A stretch of DNA of 64,000 nt from Bacilli bacterium (GCA_017502465.1 JAFVUY010000017.1:123485-187484), one strand, 5' to 3'. Positions 46,324 through 55,325 are shown, counted from the first letter of the stretch. Numbers and translations are program-made. Notes: a model not told the origin generated them from the letters alone.

Positions 46324-47119
46324 GAAGATAGAAGAATACGAAGAAAAAGGTTGGTTTGATGTTGATGTTAACGATGATCCACCTACTAGACAATTAAAAG
46401 TAGGGGAAGTTGATTACAAATATCAAAAAATTTCAACGCGCTTTAATAGTAAAATCGCAAATTTTGTCGCGAAAAAATATTTTGATGGATTAATTAAAAA
46501 GAAACAATTAATTATCAAAGAAGTTAAAGGTATTGAAAATTATCGCAAAATCAAAAATGTGGGAGCGATTATTACTTGTAATCACTTTAATCCTTTTGAT
46601 AATTATGCGGTTTATAAAGCAATTGAAAAAGAACTCAAAAAAGAAAGATTATATAAAGTTATCAGAGAAGGAAATTACACAAACTTCCCAGGATTATATG
46701 GTTATTTCTTTAAAAATTGTAATACCTTACCTTTAAGTAGTAACTTTGATGTTTTAAAAGAATTCCTTTCAGGTGTTGAATATCATCTAAAAAAGAAAAG
46801 AAAAATTTTAATATATCCAGAACAAGCTATGTGGCTTAACTATAAAAAACCTAGACCATTGAAACCAGGAGCTTTTTCCTTCGCGGTTAGTAATAATGTT
46901 CCTGTTTTACCTATGTTTATTACAATGGAGGACAGCGAATATCTTGATGGGGATGGCTATCCTGTTCAAGCTTACACTGTTCACATTATGCCCCCAGTTA
47001 GTCTAGACCCTGATTTATCTAAACAAGAAAACATCAAGATGATGTGCGATAAAGTCTATCAAATGATGAAAGATAAATACGAAGAGGTTTATAAAATACC
47101 TCTTGTATATAAGAAATAA
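46295..47119 (+). CDS. PlsC-like acyltransferase
   Basis: 274 residues. NHFNPFD is the catalytic NHxxxxD motif, and YPEQAMW the second conserved block (normally PEGTR, so Gly-Thr-Arg are replaced). No membrane helix is evident. It should transfer an acyl group to a glycerol- or sugar-linked hydroxyl at the inner membrane face. The 29-base overlap with the GT8 gene suggests joint action in glycolipid or lipoteichoic-type polymer synthesis. A second, more typical PlsC is encoded at 56206-57027, so this copy may have a different acceptor. Confidence 0.75.
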   Translation: MSNQRLAIAKKIEEYEEKGWFDVDVNDDPPTRQLKVGEVDYKYQKISTRFNSKIANFVAKKYFDGLIKKKQLIIKEVKGIENYRKIKNVGAIITCNHFNPFDNYAVYKAIEKELKKERLYKVIREGNYTNFPGLYGYFFKNCNTLPLSSNFDVLKEFLSGVEYHLKKKRKILIYPEQAMWLNYKKPRPLKPGAFSFAVSNNVPVLPMFITMEDSEYLDGDGYPVQAYTVHIMPPVSLDPDLSKQENIKMMCDKVYQMMKDKYEEVYKIPLVYKK

Positions 47120-47137
47120 AGTTTTAAAATAATTTTT

Positions 47138-47695
47138 ATGCTCTACATTACTATTGTTTTAACTTGCATGCTTCTAATTGCCTCAATTAACGCTCATACG
47201 GGCAATTTTAGTATTTCATATAGTATTCTAGCGACTATCTTATTAACTCTTTTTGTAATTATTATTGATGGTGTTTTAGCGTTTATTATTAGACGTCTTC
47301 CCTCTAAATGGTTTGATGATTCTCATAAACATTTTGATGCTTCAAAAAAAGAAAGAAAATTTTATGATTTTCTACAAATTAAATTTTGGAAAGATTATGT
47401 AATGGAATTAGGTGGTTTCACCGATTTCCATAAAGATAAAGTTAGTGACCCTAACGACCCTAAATATTTAAAAAGATTCATCCTTGAATGCAATTATGGA
47501 TCAATGATTCATATTGTCACTGCCTTCACTGGCTATTTAATTATCTTTATTACCCCTCTTAATATTTGGTACAATTTCGCATTCCCTGTTGCTTTTGTTA
47601 ATATGGTTTTAAATCTGATGCCTGCATTTATTCTTAGATATAATGTCCCAAGATTAAAATCTTTGCTTAAAATTGCAACTAGAAAGAAAAAATAA
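47138..47695 (+). CDS. CrtO-like acyltransferase, membrane protein
   Basis: 185 residues. Two N-terminal hydrophobic helices, then RRLPSKWFDD, KKERKFYDFLQIKFWKD and MELGGFTDFHKDK, and two more helices. This pattern fits the glycosyl-4,4'-diaponeurosporenoate acyltransferase (CrtO) family, which acylates sugar groups of glycolipids in staphylococci. There are no other carotenoid genes here, so acylation of a different glycolipid made by the two preceding genes is likelier. TTGTAT (47103-47108), 16 bases and TAAAAT (47125-47130) end 7 bases before ATG: probable leaderless transcript. Confidence 0.6.
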   Translation: MLYITIVLTCMLLIASINAHTGNFSISYSILATILLTLFVIIIDGVLAFIIRRLPSKWFDDSHKHFDASKKERKFYDFLQIKFWKDYVMELGGFTDFHKDKVSDPNDPKYLKRFILECNYGSMIHIVTAFTGYLIIFITPLNIWYNFAFPVAFVNMVLNLMPAFILRYNVPRLKSLLKIATRKKK

Positions 47696-47743
47696 GATAA
47701 CGAATAATATTTAAAAAGAAGATTCTTTATAATCTAATTTTTA

Positions 47744-47773
47744 TTGAACTCAATCTCTTACTTAAAGTAAGAT
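47744..47773 (+). promoter_or_regulatory. Promoter with palindromic operator before the LemA pair
   Basis: TTGAAC (47744-47749), 18 bases, TAAGAT (47768-47773). A 17-bp palindrome TCTTACTT-A-AAGTAAGA (47756-47772) overlaps spacer and -10, so a repressor bound there would block transcription. Confidence 0.55.
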
Positions 47774-47798
47774 AAAACTAATAGGAGATTTCAATAAA

Positions 47799-49649
47799 AT
47801 GGAAGACGATATTTTATTAGAACCTTTAAAGGCGTATAAGAGTGTTTATAAAGATGCGGTCAACGAGGAAGCTGGCAAATTTTTTGATGAACTTGTTGGA
47901 AAATCTAAGATTGATGTTGAAGCAAATAGACAAACAATTAAGCAATACAAAAAAACTTTAAAAGAGGCTGAAGAGGTTAACAAAAAATTAAGTGGATTAA
48001 AAACCGGAAGAGGTTTTTCCATCTTTGGTATTATAGTAGGATTTTTAGTTGCAATTGGTTTTATTCTTCTTTGCTTTAGCGAAGAACCTGATTGGTTAGT
48101 TAATATTTTATGTATCATAGGCGGCCTTGCCTTAGGTATTGGTTTAATTGTTTTAATTGTTAAAGTCCTTAATCCTAAAATTAAAAATCAAACCAATATC
48201 TATAATTCCTTAATGGCAAAAGCTAAAGAACTTAGCGATTTAGCGTACGCTCAAATGGCCCCTCTTAACGCTTTATATGATTGGAATATGCCTACTACAA
48301 TTATTGAAAGAGTTATCCCTATTTTGGATTTTGATAAATATTTTGATGGTTCTAAATATCTATCTTTGATAGATAATTATGGTTTTAGTGAACTAACAGA
48401 CCCTGATACATCCACTTTATATGTTCAATCAGGCACGATATTAGGTAATCCATTTTTAATTCAAAAACAAAAATGTCATCGTATTATTCAAAAGGTATAT
48501 ACAGGTAGTATTGTTATTACTTGGACTGAAACATATAGAAATAGTAATGGGCAATTATGCACAAGAACTAGAACCCAAACATTAACCGCGAGTGTTACTC
48601 ACCCCGCTCCTGAATATACAAATCAAACCGCACTTATTTATGGTAATGACGCTGCTCCTGATTTAAGTTTCTCTAGGGAACCAAGTGGCATGACAGGAAA
48701 AAGTGACAAAGAAATTAGAAAACATGTCCGTTCTAAAGAAGATGATTTAAGAAAACTTGCGGAAAAATCAATTAAAAGAGGAGATGAAAATCCATTTACT
48801 CCTCTTGCTAACACTGAATTCGAACTCCTCTTTGGAGCGTTAGATAGAGACCATAATGTTCAATATCGTTTATTATTCACCCCGCTTGCTCAAAAGAATC
48901 AAGTTGATTTAATTAGATCAAGTGATGGTTATGGAGACGATTATTATGTTTATAAACGCAAAAAGATTAATATAGTCTCCTCTCGTCACTCCCAAAACGA
49001 AGATTTAAGTGGTAACCCAAGTATCTTTATTGGTAACGATCATGATGTAGCGAGAAAAATATTTATTGATCACGTTAATAATTTCTTTAAAGCTATTTAT
49101 TTTGACTTCGCTCCATTATTATCAATCCCTCTTTATCAACAAATGAAGAGCATGAATTATATCTATGGTAGTGATTGTCCTTATAATTACAGTGCTTATG
49201 AACACGAAGTGTTCGCGAACACATTCCCAGAAGAATATTTAAAAGATCCTGATTCTATTACAACCTGTATGCTTAAAACAAGAGTTATTAGAACAGATGG
49301 CAAATCAGATAAAATTGAAATCACCGCCTATTCATATAGAGGTGAAGATAGAGTGGATTATGTTAAGAAGATGGGTGGAGATGGAAGGATTCACACTATC
49401 CCAGTTTATTGGACAGAATATATTCCACTTATGAGAACATCTTTAATGGAACTTAGAAACCTTAACGCATCTAGATTTGATTTTAATAATAAAATGCAAG
49501 ATAATAGACTTAACGAGTTTATTTCTAGAAATTCCCAAGATGGCATGTACTCTTTCCAAAGGGGTTTAATGGCGATTCTTGCAGGACACGAATATTGTCG
49601 TGAACACGACCTAGAATTAGATTCAATCTTTAAAAAAGATGAACAATAA
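47799..49649 (+). CDS. Large membrane protein encoded with LemA
   Basis: 616 residues. Residues 1-65 are helical and charged. Two adjacent helices (FSIFGIIVGFLVAIGFILL; ILCIIGGLALGIGLIVLIV) form a hairpin in the membrane. A large soluble part (about 135-616) follows, with lines such as YLSLIDNYGFSELTD, ITWTETYRNSNGQLCTR and YIYGSDCPYNYSAYEHEVFA. I recall mycoplasmal MAG1210-type membrane proteins paired with LemA, and this may be that family, with low certainty. AGGAG precedes the ATG, and the LemA gene follows by 22 bases. Confidence 0.6.
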   Translation: MEDDILLEPLKAYKSVYKDAVNEEAGKFFDELVGKSKIDVEANRQTIKQYKKTLKEAEEVNKKLSGLKTGRGFSIFGIIVGFLVAIGFILLCFSEEPDWLVNILCIIGGLALGIGLIVLIVKVLNPKIKNQTNIYNSLMAKAKELSDLAYAQMAPLNALYDWNMPTTIIERVIPILDFDKYFDGSKYLSLIDNYGFSELTDPDTSTLYVQSGTILGNPFLIQKQKCHRIIQKVYTGSIVITWTETYRNSNGQLCTRTRTQTLTASVTHPAPEYTNQTALIYGNDAAPDLSFSREPSGMTGKSDKEIRKHVRSKEDDLRKLAEKSIKRGDENPFTPLANTEFELLFGALDRDHNVQYRLLFTPLAQKNQVDLIRSSDGYGDDYYVYKRKKINIVSSRHSQNEDLSGNPSIFIGNDHDVARKIFIDHVNNFFKAIYFDFAPLLSIPLYQQMKSMNYIYGSDCPYNYSAYEHEVFANTFPEEYLKDPDSITTCMLKTRVIRTDGKSDKIEITAYSYRGEDRVDYVKKMGGDGRIHTIPVYWTEYIPLMRTSLMELRNLNASRFDFNNKMQDNRLNEFISRNSQDGMYSFQRGLMAILAGHEYCREHDLELDSIFKKDEQ

Positions 49650-49671
49650 ATATTAGCAAGGAGGAAATTTT

Positions 49672-50343
49672 ATGGCTAATGAATTAGATGAAACAAGAGA
49701 TGTAGTTAATCCTCAAGGACGCGATACAGGCGTTATTGAAAAACAACTTCCTATTAAAGTAGGTGTTGGTTCAACAATTTTTGAAATTATCTTATGGGTT
49801 TTAGGTATTATCCCAGGACTTATCTTCATGATTATGAAAATTAATGCGGGTAAATATTTAAGCCAATTACAACAAAAACTCCAACACGATGCTTCTACAA
49901 TTGATAACTATCTCGAACAAAGAGTCGTTATCTTAGAAAATTTAGCGGTCCTTTTAGATAAAGCTATTTCTTTAGATAAAGACACAATGACAGCAATTGC
50001 TCAATATAGAGGCGGCGGTAGAGCAGAAAACGACGCAGCACGTAACGAAATTGGACAAGCTGTTGAATCTGTCTCTAAGAGCATCAATATTGCTTTTGAA
50101 AATTACCCAGACTTAAAAGCCCATAAAGAAATCGCAGATGCGATTCAACAAAACTCTTATTTACAAAGAGAAATCACCGCGGCTAGAGAACTTTATAACG
50201 ACACAGTTAATTTATGGAACATGTCAGTTTATGAATGGCCAACAAAACAAATCGTCGCCGCAAAACGCGGATATACAACACGTATTCCATTCTCTGTTTC
50301 TGTCGAAGTTAAACAAAGAGCAAGAGAAGTCTTCTTTAAATAA
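49672..50343 (+). CDS. lemA: LemA family protein
   Basis: 223 residues. One N-terminal membrane helix (IFEIILWVLGIIPGLIFMIM), then the helical LemA domain: a long helix with RVVILENLAVLLDKA, then FENYPDLKAHKEI, LQREITAARELYNDTVNLWNMSVYEWPT, the defining LemA line. LemA proteins are membrane-tethered helical bundles of unclear function, often paired with a second membrane protein. Strong ribosome site (AAGGAGG) and biased codons suggest high expression. Terminator follows. Confidence 0.88.
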   Translation: MANELDETRDVVNPQGRDTGVIEKQLPIKVGVGSTIFEIILWVLGIIPGLIFMIMKINAGKYLSQLQQKLQHDASTIDNYLEQRVVILENLAVLLDKAISLDKDTMTAIAQYRGGGRAENDAARNEIGQAVESVSKSINIAFENYPDLKAHKEIADAIQQNSYLQREITAARELYNDTVNLWNMSVYEWPTKQIVAAKRGYTTRIPFSVSVEVKQRAREVFFK

Positions 50344-50362
50344 TTATTATTTATTAACTTTT

Positions 50363-50407
50363 AAAAGCATAATCCGGCTAGGTTATTCTAACCGGATTTT
50401 TGCTTTT
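50363..50407 (+). terminator. Terminator after lemA
   Basis: A long stem: AAAAGCA/TGCTTTT outside, ATCCGG/CCGGAT and GGTTA/TAACC inside, with T-runs at 50397-50407. Confidence 0.8.
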
Positions 50408-50440
50408 AGGATTTAAAAGATTAATAAGTATCCTTTTGTA

Positions 50441-50469
50441 TTGTCAAAATAAAACCTAGGTTTTAAAAT
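50441..50469 (+). promoter_or_regulatory. nagB promoter with palindrome in the spacer
   Basis: TTGTCA (50441-50446), 17 bases, TAAAAT (50464-50469). The spacer carries the 14-bp perfect palindrome AAAACCTAGGTTTT (50451-50464), a candidate operator for amino-sugar control. Confidence 0.65.
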
Positions 50470-50491
50470 ATGAATGAATAGGAGATTTACT

Positions 50492-51190
50492 ATGAAAATT
50501 ATTATCGACACAAAAGAAAATATCGCTTCTTTAGCGAGCGATCAATTCATTAATTTACTTAAGAGAAAACCAAACGCTGTTTTAGGTCTTGCAACAGGTT
50601 CTACACCTATTGATACTTATAAACAAATTATTAAAAAAGCAAAAGAACAAAACATCTCTTTTAAAGATGTCAAAACATTTAACTTAGATGAATATGTTAA
50701 TTATCCATTCTATGAAGCAAGCTATCGCTTCTTCATGGATGATAATTTATTTAACCACGTTGATATCAACAAAGAAAACACTCATTTCCCAAGCCATGAA
50801 AATTATTTAGATTATGATAACCAAATTAAAGCTTGTGGAGGTGTCGATCTTCAAATTCTTGGTATCGGGGCGAATGGACATATCGGCTTTAACGAACCAA
50901 ACACCCCATTTGATTCATTAACCCATGTTACTGACCTTCAAAGAAAAACCATTGAAGATAACGCTAGATTCTTCTCAAGCATTGATGAAGTTCCTACTAA
51001 AGCTATTACAATGGGATTAACCACAATTATGAATTCTAAAGAAATTATTTTAATTGCTTTAGGAGAAAATAAAGCAGACGCAATTAAAGCTCTTGTTGAT
51101 AACGTTGGAGTTAGCTGCCCTGCATCTATCTTAAACGGACATGATAATGTCACTATCTACTGTGACAAGGCAGCAGCGAGTAAGTTATAA
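50492..51190 (+). CDS. nagB: Glucosamine-6-phosphate deaminase
   Basis: 232 residues from ATG 50492, which follows AGGAG; an upstream start at 50474 would include the ribosome site. LGLATGSTPIDTY binds phosphate, FNLDEYV contains catalytic Asp66, and GIGANGHIGFNEP contains catalytic His130. Converts glucosamine-6-phosphate to fructose-6-phosphate and ammonia, completing the pathway started by NagA (28431-29564). Transcribed alone from its own promoter to its own terminator. Confidence 0.95.
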   Translation: MKIIIDTKENIASLASDQFINLLKRKPNAVLGLATGSTPIDTYKQIIKKAKEQNISFKDVKTFNLDEYVNYPFYEASYRFFMDDNLFNHVDINKENTHFPSHENYLDYDNQIKACGGVDLQILGIGANGHIGFNEPNTPFDSLTHVTDLQRKTIEDNARFFSSIDEVPTKAITMGLTTIMNSKEIILIALGENKADAIKALVDNVGVSCPASILNGHDNVTIYCDKAAASKL

Positions 51191-51197
51191 GAAAAAT

Positions 51198-51233
51198 AAA
51201 GAATCACGAAATACAAAATAGTGATTCTTTTTT
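51198..51233 (+). terminator. Terminator after nagB
   Basis: AAAGAATCAC pairs with GTGATTCTTT across a 13-base loop, then TTT. Confidence 0.8.
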
Positions 51234-51247
51234 GTATAATGAGATTA

Positions 51248-51967
51248 ATGAAAGAAAAACTATTTTTATTAAGTCATTTATCAAATGTCGACTCTAAAAA
51301 ATTAGATGAAATGATAGAGTCTTTTGGGCTTGATAAATGTATAGAAATATATAAAAGCCTTGCAAAAGTTATTGATTTAGATGAAATTGAGTTTCAAATC
51401 TTTTTAGATTTTGCCTATTATGACATTGCTTTAAGTGAAATATTATTCACCCTTTTAAGACACCAAGAAAACCATGTTAAAGCTTTTCTTGCTAATCAAT
51501 TTAATGATTATCCAGTTCAAATAGAAGCTAGACCTAGTAATTACACGAAAACTAAATATTATTTTAAAATTCCAGTTGGAGTTAATAAGTTCTTAGATAT
51601 TAGAACTCATAATTACACATACGGACCAGTTGATTATTACGATGCGATTAAAACATTAGATTTTGGAGATGTTAATCTAATTATGTTTCATCTTCCAGAG
51701 TCGATGATCGCTAGATTTTCTAATAATCCAAATATCCTTGATGATTTAGATAAAACAAGACAATTAAGAAATTATGTTTATCACCATAACATGCTTTATT
51801 CTTTAGGGAAGTCAGAATTGGAATCTTCTATTCAAAGAGTGTTAATTAATCTTCCTAATCAAGAACTTAAATTGTTCTATTTAAAGAAAATTAATTCTTT
51901 ATCTTTAAAAGGCGATGAAAAGAACAAAGAATTATATTCTAAAATTAAGGTAAATATCACATTATGA
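51248..51967 (+). CDS. Hypothetical protein with HEPN/Abi-like features
   Basis: 239 residues from ATG 51248; TATAAT at 51235-51240 ends 7 bases earlier, so the transcript should be leaderless. All-helical composition. The first 80 residues are amphipathic helices; near residue 185 the line RQLRNYVYHHNMLYSLG contains R-x4-H (RNYVYH), the RNase-type motif of HEPN and Abi_2/AbiD-F-like proteins. Similarity is by motif and helical layout only. It overlaps the phosphatase gene by 4 bases. It could be an abortive-infection-like RNase or an unrelated helical protein. Confidence 0.5.
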   Translation: MKEKLFLLSHLSNVDSKKLDEMIESFGLDKCIEIYKSLAKVIDLDEIEFQIFLDFAYYDIALSEILFTLLRHQENHVKAFLANQFNDYPVQIEARPSNYTKTKYYFKIPVGVNKFLDIRTHNYTYGPVDYYDAIKTLDFGDVNLIMFHLPESMIARFSNNPNILDDLDKTRQLRNYVYHHNMLYSLGKSELESSIQRVLINLPNQELKLFYLKKINSLSLKGDEKNKELYSKIKVNITL

Positions 51968-52407
51968 AAAAAATAATTTTTGTTTGTCACGGGAATATAT
52001 GTAGATCTCCTGCTGCAGAATATATTTTTAAGTTAAAAATAAAGCAATTAAATAGAGAAGATGAATTTCTTGTTTCTTCTTGTGCGACCTCATATGAAGA
52101 AATAGGAAATGATATATATCCTCCTATGAAAAGAGCGTTATCTTCTGCGAAGATACCTTTTTCTACTCATGCCTCTAAAAGATTTAATAAAGAAGATTAT
52201 GAATCCGCGGATTATATTTTTTATATGGATTCATATAATTTAAGAAATCTTAAAAATATTAAAGAGGATGTAGATAATAAATATCTTCCTATCTCCCATT
52301 GGAGTGAAGGAATATACGATATTGAAGATCCTTGGTACACAGATAATTACATCAAAGTCATAAATCAAATTAGTAAATGCGTTGAAGATATTTTGAAACA
52401 CATTTAA
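51964..52407 (+). CDS. Low-molecular-weight protein-tyrosine phosphatase
   Basis: 147 residues. The P-loop CHGNICRSPAAEY gives nucleophile Cys8 and Arg14 (CxxxxxRS). DIEDPWY provides the general-acid Asp of the DP pair. Family length is normal. In the ATGA overlap with the preceding gene. Substrates might be phosphotyrosine on polysaccharide-synthesis regulators or arginine phosphates; no kinase gene is nearby. Confidence 0.9.
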   Translation: MKKIIFVCHGNICRSPAAEYIFKLKIKQLNREDEFLVSSCATSYEEIGNDIYPPMKRALSSAKIPFSTHASKRFNKEDYESADYIFYMDSYNLRNLKNIKEDVDNKYLPISHWSEGIYDIEDPWYTDNYIKVINQISKCVEDILKHI

Positions 52408-52440
52408 TTAGTTTTGAATTAAATGTAATATAATAGAGAT

Positions 52441-53325
52441 ATGTCAATTCAGGTAGGTAACACCCCTTTAGTAAAACTTTCTAAGATTAAAGAACAATTT
52501 AATCTTTCTTTTGATATATATGCGAAAGTCGAAGGGTATAACCCAACCGGCTCAATTAAAGACCGCGCGGTTTATCAAATGTTATTAGATGATTACGAAT
52601 CTAAACGCATCAATAAAGACACAGTTATTATTGAGGCCACAAGCGGAAATACTGGTATCGCTTTAGCGTATTTTGGAAGCAAGTTTAATAACAAAGTAAT
52701 TATTGTTATGCCAAACAGCATGTCAAAGCAAAGAAGGGATATGATTGCCTCTTTTGGGGCGGAACTTGTTTTAGTGCAAGGCGGAATGAAAGAATGTAAT
52801 GAAAAAGCTTTAGAACTTCATAAATCTTTGCAAAATTCTATTATTTTTGGACAATTTGAACATAAATCAAATCCTAAAGCTCATTACCTATTCACAGCGC
52901 CTGAAATTATTAATCAACTTCCAAGTGTTAAATATATATTCGCGGGAATTGGCTCAGGTGGCACGATAAGCGGTATTGCAAAATATGTAAAGGAAAATAA
53001 TTTAGATATTAAAATTATAGGTATAGAACCTGACGAATCACCTCTTATCACAAAAGGATATGCATCAAGTCATCTTATCCAAGGTATAGGAGCGAACTTT
53101 ATTCCTAAGATTTTAGAATTAGATAATATTGATAAAGTTATCACTGTTAAAGGCGAAGACTCAATAAAAATGGCAATGCTTATTAATGAATTAGAAAATA
53201 TATCTGTTGGCTATTCAAGCGGAGCGGCTTTATTAGCCTCAATAAATTATTGTAAAGAAAATAATATTAAAGATGATGTAGCGGTAATATTCCCAGATAA
53301 AGGAGATAGATATTCATGGCAATAA
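52441..53325 (+). CDS. cysK: O-acetylserine sulfhydrylase / cysteine synthase
   Basis: 294 residues, fold-type II PLP enzyme. GNTPLVKLSK, PTGSIKDRA with PLP-binding Lys40, EATSGNTGIALA for the substrate loop, and GIGSGGTISG for the phosphate cup. Makes cysteine from O-acetylserine and sulphide. The C-terminus is shorter than the common 305-310. TATAAT (52429-52434) ends 6 bases before ATG: predicted leaderless. Overlaps cysE by 10 bases, so both enzymes of the pathway are coupled. Confidence 0.92.
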   Translation: MSIQVGNTPLVKLSKIKEQFNLSFDIYAKVEGYNPTGSIKDRAVYQMLLDDYESKRINKDTVIIEATSGNTGIALAYFGSKFNNKVIIVMPNSMSKQRRDMIASFGAELVLVQGGMKECNEKALELHKSLQNSIIFGQFEHKSNPKAHYLFTAPEIINQLPSVKYIFAGIGSGGTISGIAKYVKENNLDIKIIGIEPDESPLITKGYASSHLIQGIGANFIPKILELDNIDKVITVKGEDSIKMAMLINELENISVGYSSGAALLASINYCKENNIKDDVAVIFPDKGDRYSWQ

Positions 53326-54068
53326 AATTTAATTTAGAAAAAGTATATGACTCAAAACATATTGTTTGTTTTGTAAATGAAGTTGAAAAACTTCTTTTCC
53401 CAGATTTCTGGGCTGCAATTCATCAAAAAGGCAGCCTATTAAAAGCGCATAATTTGTTTACTCATTATATTTCTAAAGAAAAAGAAAAATTAGAAATTTT
53501 CTTTTCTAAATTAGATGAATTAAGAAATAAATTAGAGCAAGATGTCGTTTTTACTTTTGAAAGTGATCCTGCTTGTGACTGCTATGAAGAAATCATCCTT
53601 ACCTATCCTGGATATAAAGCTCTTTTATTCCATAGAATCGCTCATGAACTAAATTTACTTAATTTACACATTGTCGCAAGAATCATCTCTGAAGAGGCTC
53701 ATAAACAAACAGGTATCGATATCCATCCAGGGGCAACTTTAGGTGCTCCTATATGTATTGATCACGGAACAGGCATCGTTATTGGGGAAACCACAATTAT
53801 TGGACATCACTGTAAAATATATCAAGGCGTTACTTTAGGTGCTCTTTCAACTAGTAGAGGTCAATTAATTGCCGATCAAAAAAGACATCCAACAATCGGA
53901 AACCATGTGACGATTTACGCAGGTGCATCTATTTTAGGTGGAGAGGTTGTAATTGGAGATAATGTTGTAATTGGCTCAAACGTCTACCTAATTGAATCTA
54001 TTCCATCTAATCACAAAGTTAAACTACAAACGCCTCAATTAATCTTAATTAAAAAGGGAGAAAAATAG
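53316..54068 (+). CDS. cysE: Serine O-acetyltransferase
   Basis: 250 residues. N-terminal helical domain, then left-handed beta-helix hexapeptide repeats (IDIHPGATLGAPICIDHGTG, VIGETTIIGHHCKIYQGVTL, HPTIGNHVTIYAGASILGG). DIHPGA and DHGTG are the catalytic-region motifs. Acetylates serine with acetyl-CoA, supplying CysK. The overlapping start with cysK suggests the two proteins are made in a fixed ratio and may form a cysteine synthase complex. Confidence 0.93.
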   Translation: MAIKFNLEKVYDSKHIVCFVNEVEKLLFPDFWAAIHQKGSLLKAHNLFTHYISKEKEKLEIFFSKLDELRNKLEQDVVFTFESDPACDCYEEIILTYPGYKALLFHRIAHELNLLNLHIVARIISEEAHKQTGIDIHPGATLGAPICIDHGTGIVIGETTIIGHHCKIYQGVTLGALSTSRGQLIADQKRHPTIGNHVTIYAGASILGGEVVIGDNVVIGSNVYLIESIPSNHKVKLQTPQLILIKKGEK

Positions 54069-54070
54069 AC

Positions 54071-54787
54071 ATGTTAAAAGCGGTATTCTTCGATTTAGAT
54101 GGCACCCTTCTTCCTTTTGATGAAGATGAATTTTTGAAAACATACGTAGGTTTAATATCTATCTTTATTAAGCAATTTGGCTATGACAAAGATCTATTTG
54201 TAAAAACCCTTTTTGATGGATTAAAAGAAATGTATAAAAACGACGGTTCAAAAAGCAATTGTGATGTTTTTTGGGACACTTTTGCTAGAAATTTTGGGGA
54301 AGAGGCGCTTATTAATCGCCCAAAATTCGATATTTTTTATGAAACAGATTTTTTAAAAGTTAAAGCGATTTGTAAGGATAATCCTCTTGCAAAACCAATC
54401 GTGGATTTTTGTAATGAAAATAATTTAATTACCGTTTTAGCGACAAATCCTATCATTCCTGGAAGAGGAACGATTCATAGAATGAGCTTTGTAGGATTAA
54501 AAGAATCTGATTTTGATTATATTACTTTAATGGAAAGTTTTGGATTTACAAAACCTAACCCACAATTCTTTATTGAATTACTTAAAAAATTTGACTTAAA
54601 ACCAGAAGAAGTAATAATGTTTGGTAACAACGAAGTCGAAGATGCTTTATGTGCGGAAAGCGTTGGGATTAAAACTTATTTAATTGATTCTCCTTATTAC
54701 ATCAAAGATAAAAAAGAAGAAAGAAATTTCTCTATTATCAAAATGGAAGATGTTATTGGAGTAATTAAAAACCATTTAGAAAAATAA
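54071..54787 (+). CDS. HAD-superfamily hydrolase
   Basis: 238 residues. VFFDLDGTLLPFDEDEF is HAD motif I (nucleophile Asp and catalytic Asp), VLATNP is motif II, KPNP is motif III Lys, and MFGNNEVEDALCAESVG motif IV. The long insert (about 25-95) is a C1-type helical cap. Phosphatase of a small metabolite, unknown. It follows cysE by two bases, so the cysteine operon includes it. Confidence 0.85.
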   Translation: MLKAVFFDLDGTLLPFDEDEFLKTYVGLISIFIKQFGYDKDLFVKTLFDGLKEMYKNDGSKSNCDVFWDTFARNFGEEALINRPKFDIFYETDFLKVKAICKDNPLAKPIVDFCNENNLITVLATNPIIPGRGTIHRMSFVGLKESDFDYITLMESFGFTKPNPQFFIELLKKFDLKPEEVIMFGNNEVEDALCAESVGIKTYLIDSPYYIKDKKEERNFSIIKMEDVIGVIKNHLEK

Positions 54788-54848
54788 AAATGCATAATTT
54801 AATCTCTAACTTCTAAATATTGTTAAGATGAAGTTGGAGGTAGATGTT

Positions 54849-55325
54849 ATGCAAACAATATATGACTTTAAAGTTAATGATTATAAAGGAGAAGAGGTCT
54901 CCTTAGAAAAATATAAAGGTAAAGTTCTTTTAATTGTGAACACCGCGACTAAATGCGGATTTACAAAACAATATGACGGACTTCAAGAATTATATAAAAA
55001 ATATAAAGATGAAGGATTAGAAATTTTAGATTTTCCATGTAATCAATTTTTAAAACAAGCTCCTGGAACATCTCTTGAAATTCATGTTGGATGTGTTCTA
55101 AGATTCGCGATCGCCTTTCCTCAATTTGAAAAGATAAATGTTAATGGTAAAAACGAACACCCATTATATACATATCTAAAAGCTAATGTTCCTAATGAAG
55201 AAGATAAAAAGATTAAATGGAACTTTACTAAATTTTTAGTTGATAGAAACGGAAACGTAATAAAAAGATTCGAACCTAAGGATACACCTAGTGATATCGA
55301 ACCGTTTATTAAAGAATTATTATAA
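54849..55325 (+). CDS. Glutathione peroxidase family (thioredoxin-dependent type)
   Basis: 158 residues from ATG 54849, placed 8 bases after GGAGG; the upstream ATG 54828 precedes that site. NTATKCGFT holds the peroxidatic Cys36 (Cys, not selenocysteine). FPCNQF and WNFTKFLVD give the Gln/Trp/Asn partners. The segment SLEIHVGCVLRFAIAFPQF keeps a resolving-type Cys but differs from the usual line around it. Reduces peroxides, probably using thioredoxin as in other non-glutathione bacteria. Confidence 0.88.
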   Translation: MQTIYDFKVNDYKGEEVSLEKYKGKVLLIVNTATKCGFTKQYDGLQELYKKYKDEGLEILDFPCNQFLKQAPGTSLEIHVGCVLRFAIAFPQFEKINVNGKNEHPLYTYLKANVPNEEDKKIKWNFTKFLVDRNGNVIKRFEPKDTPSDIEPFIKELL

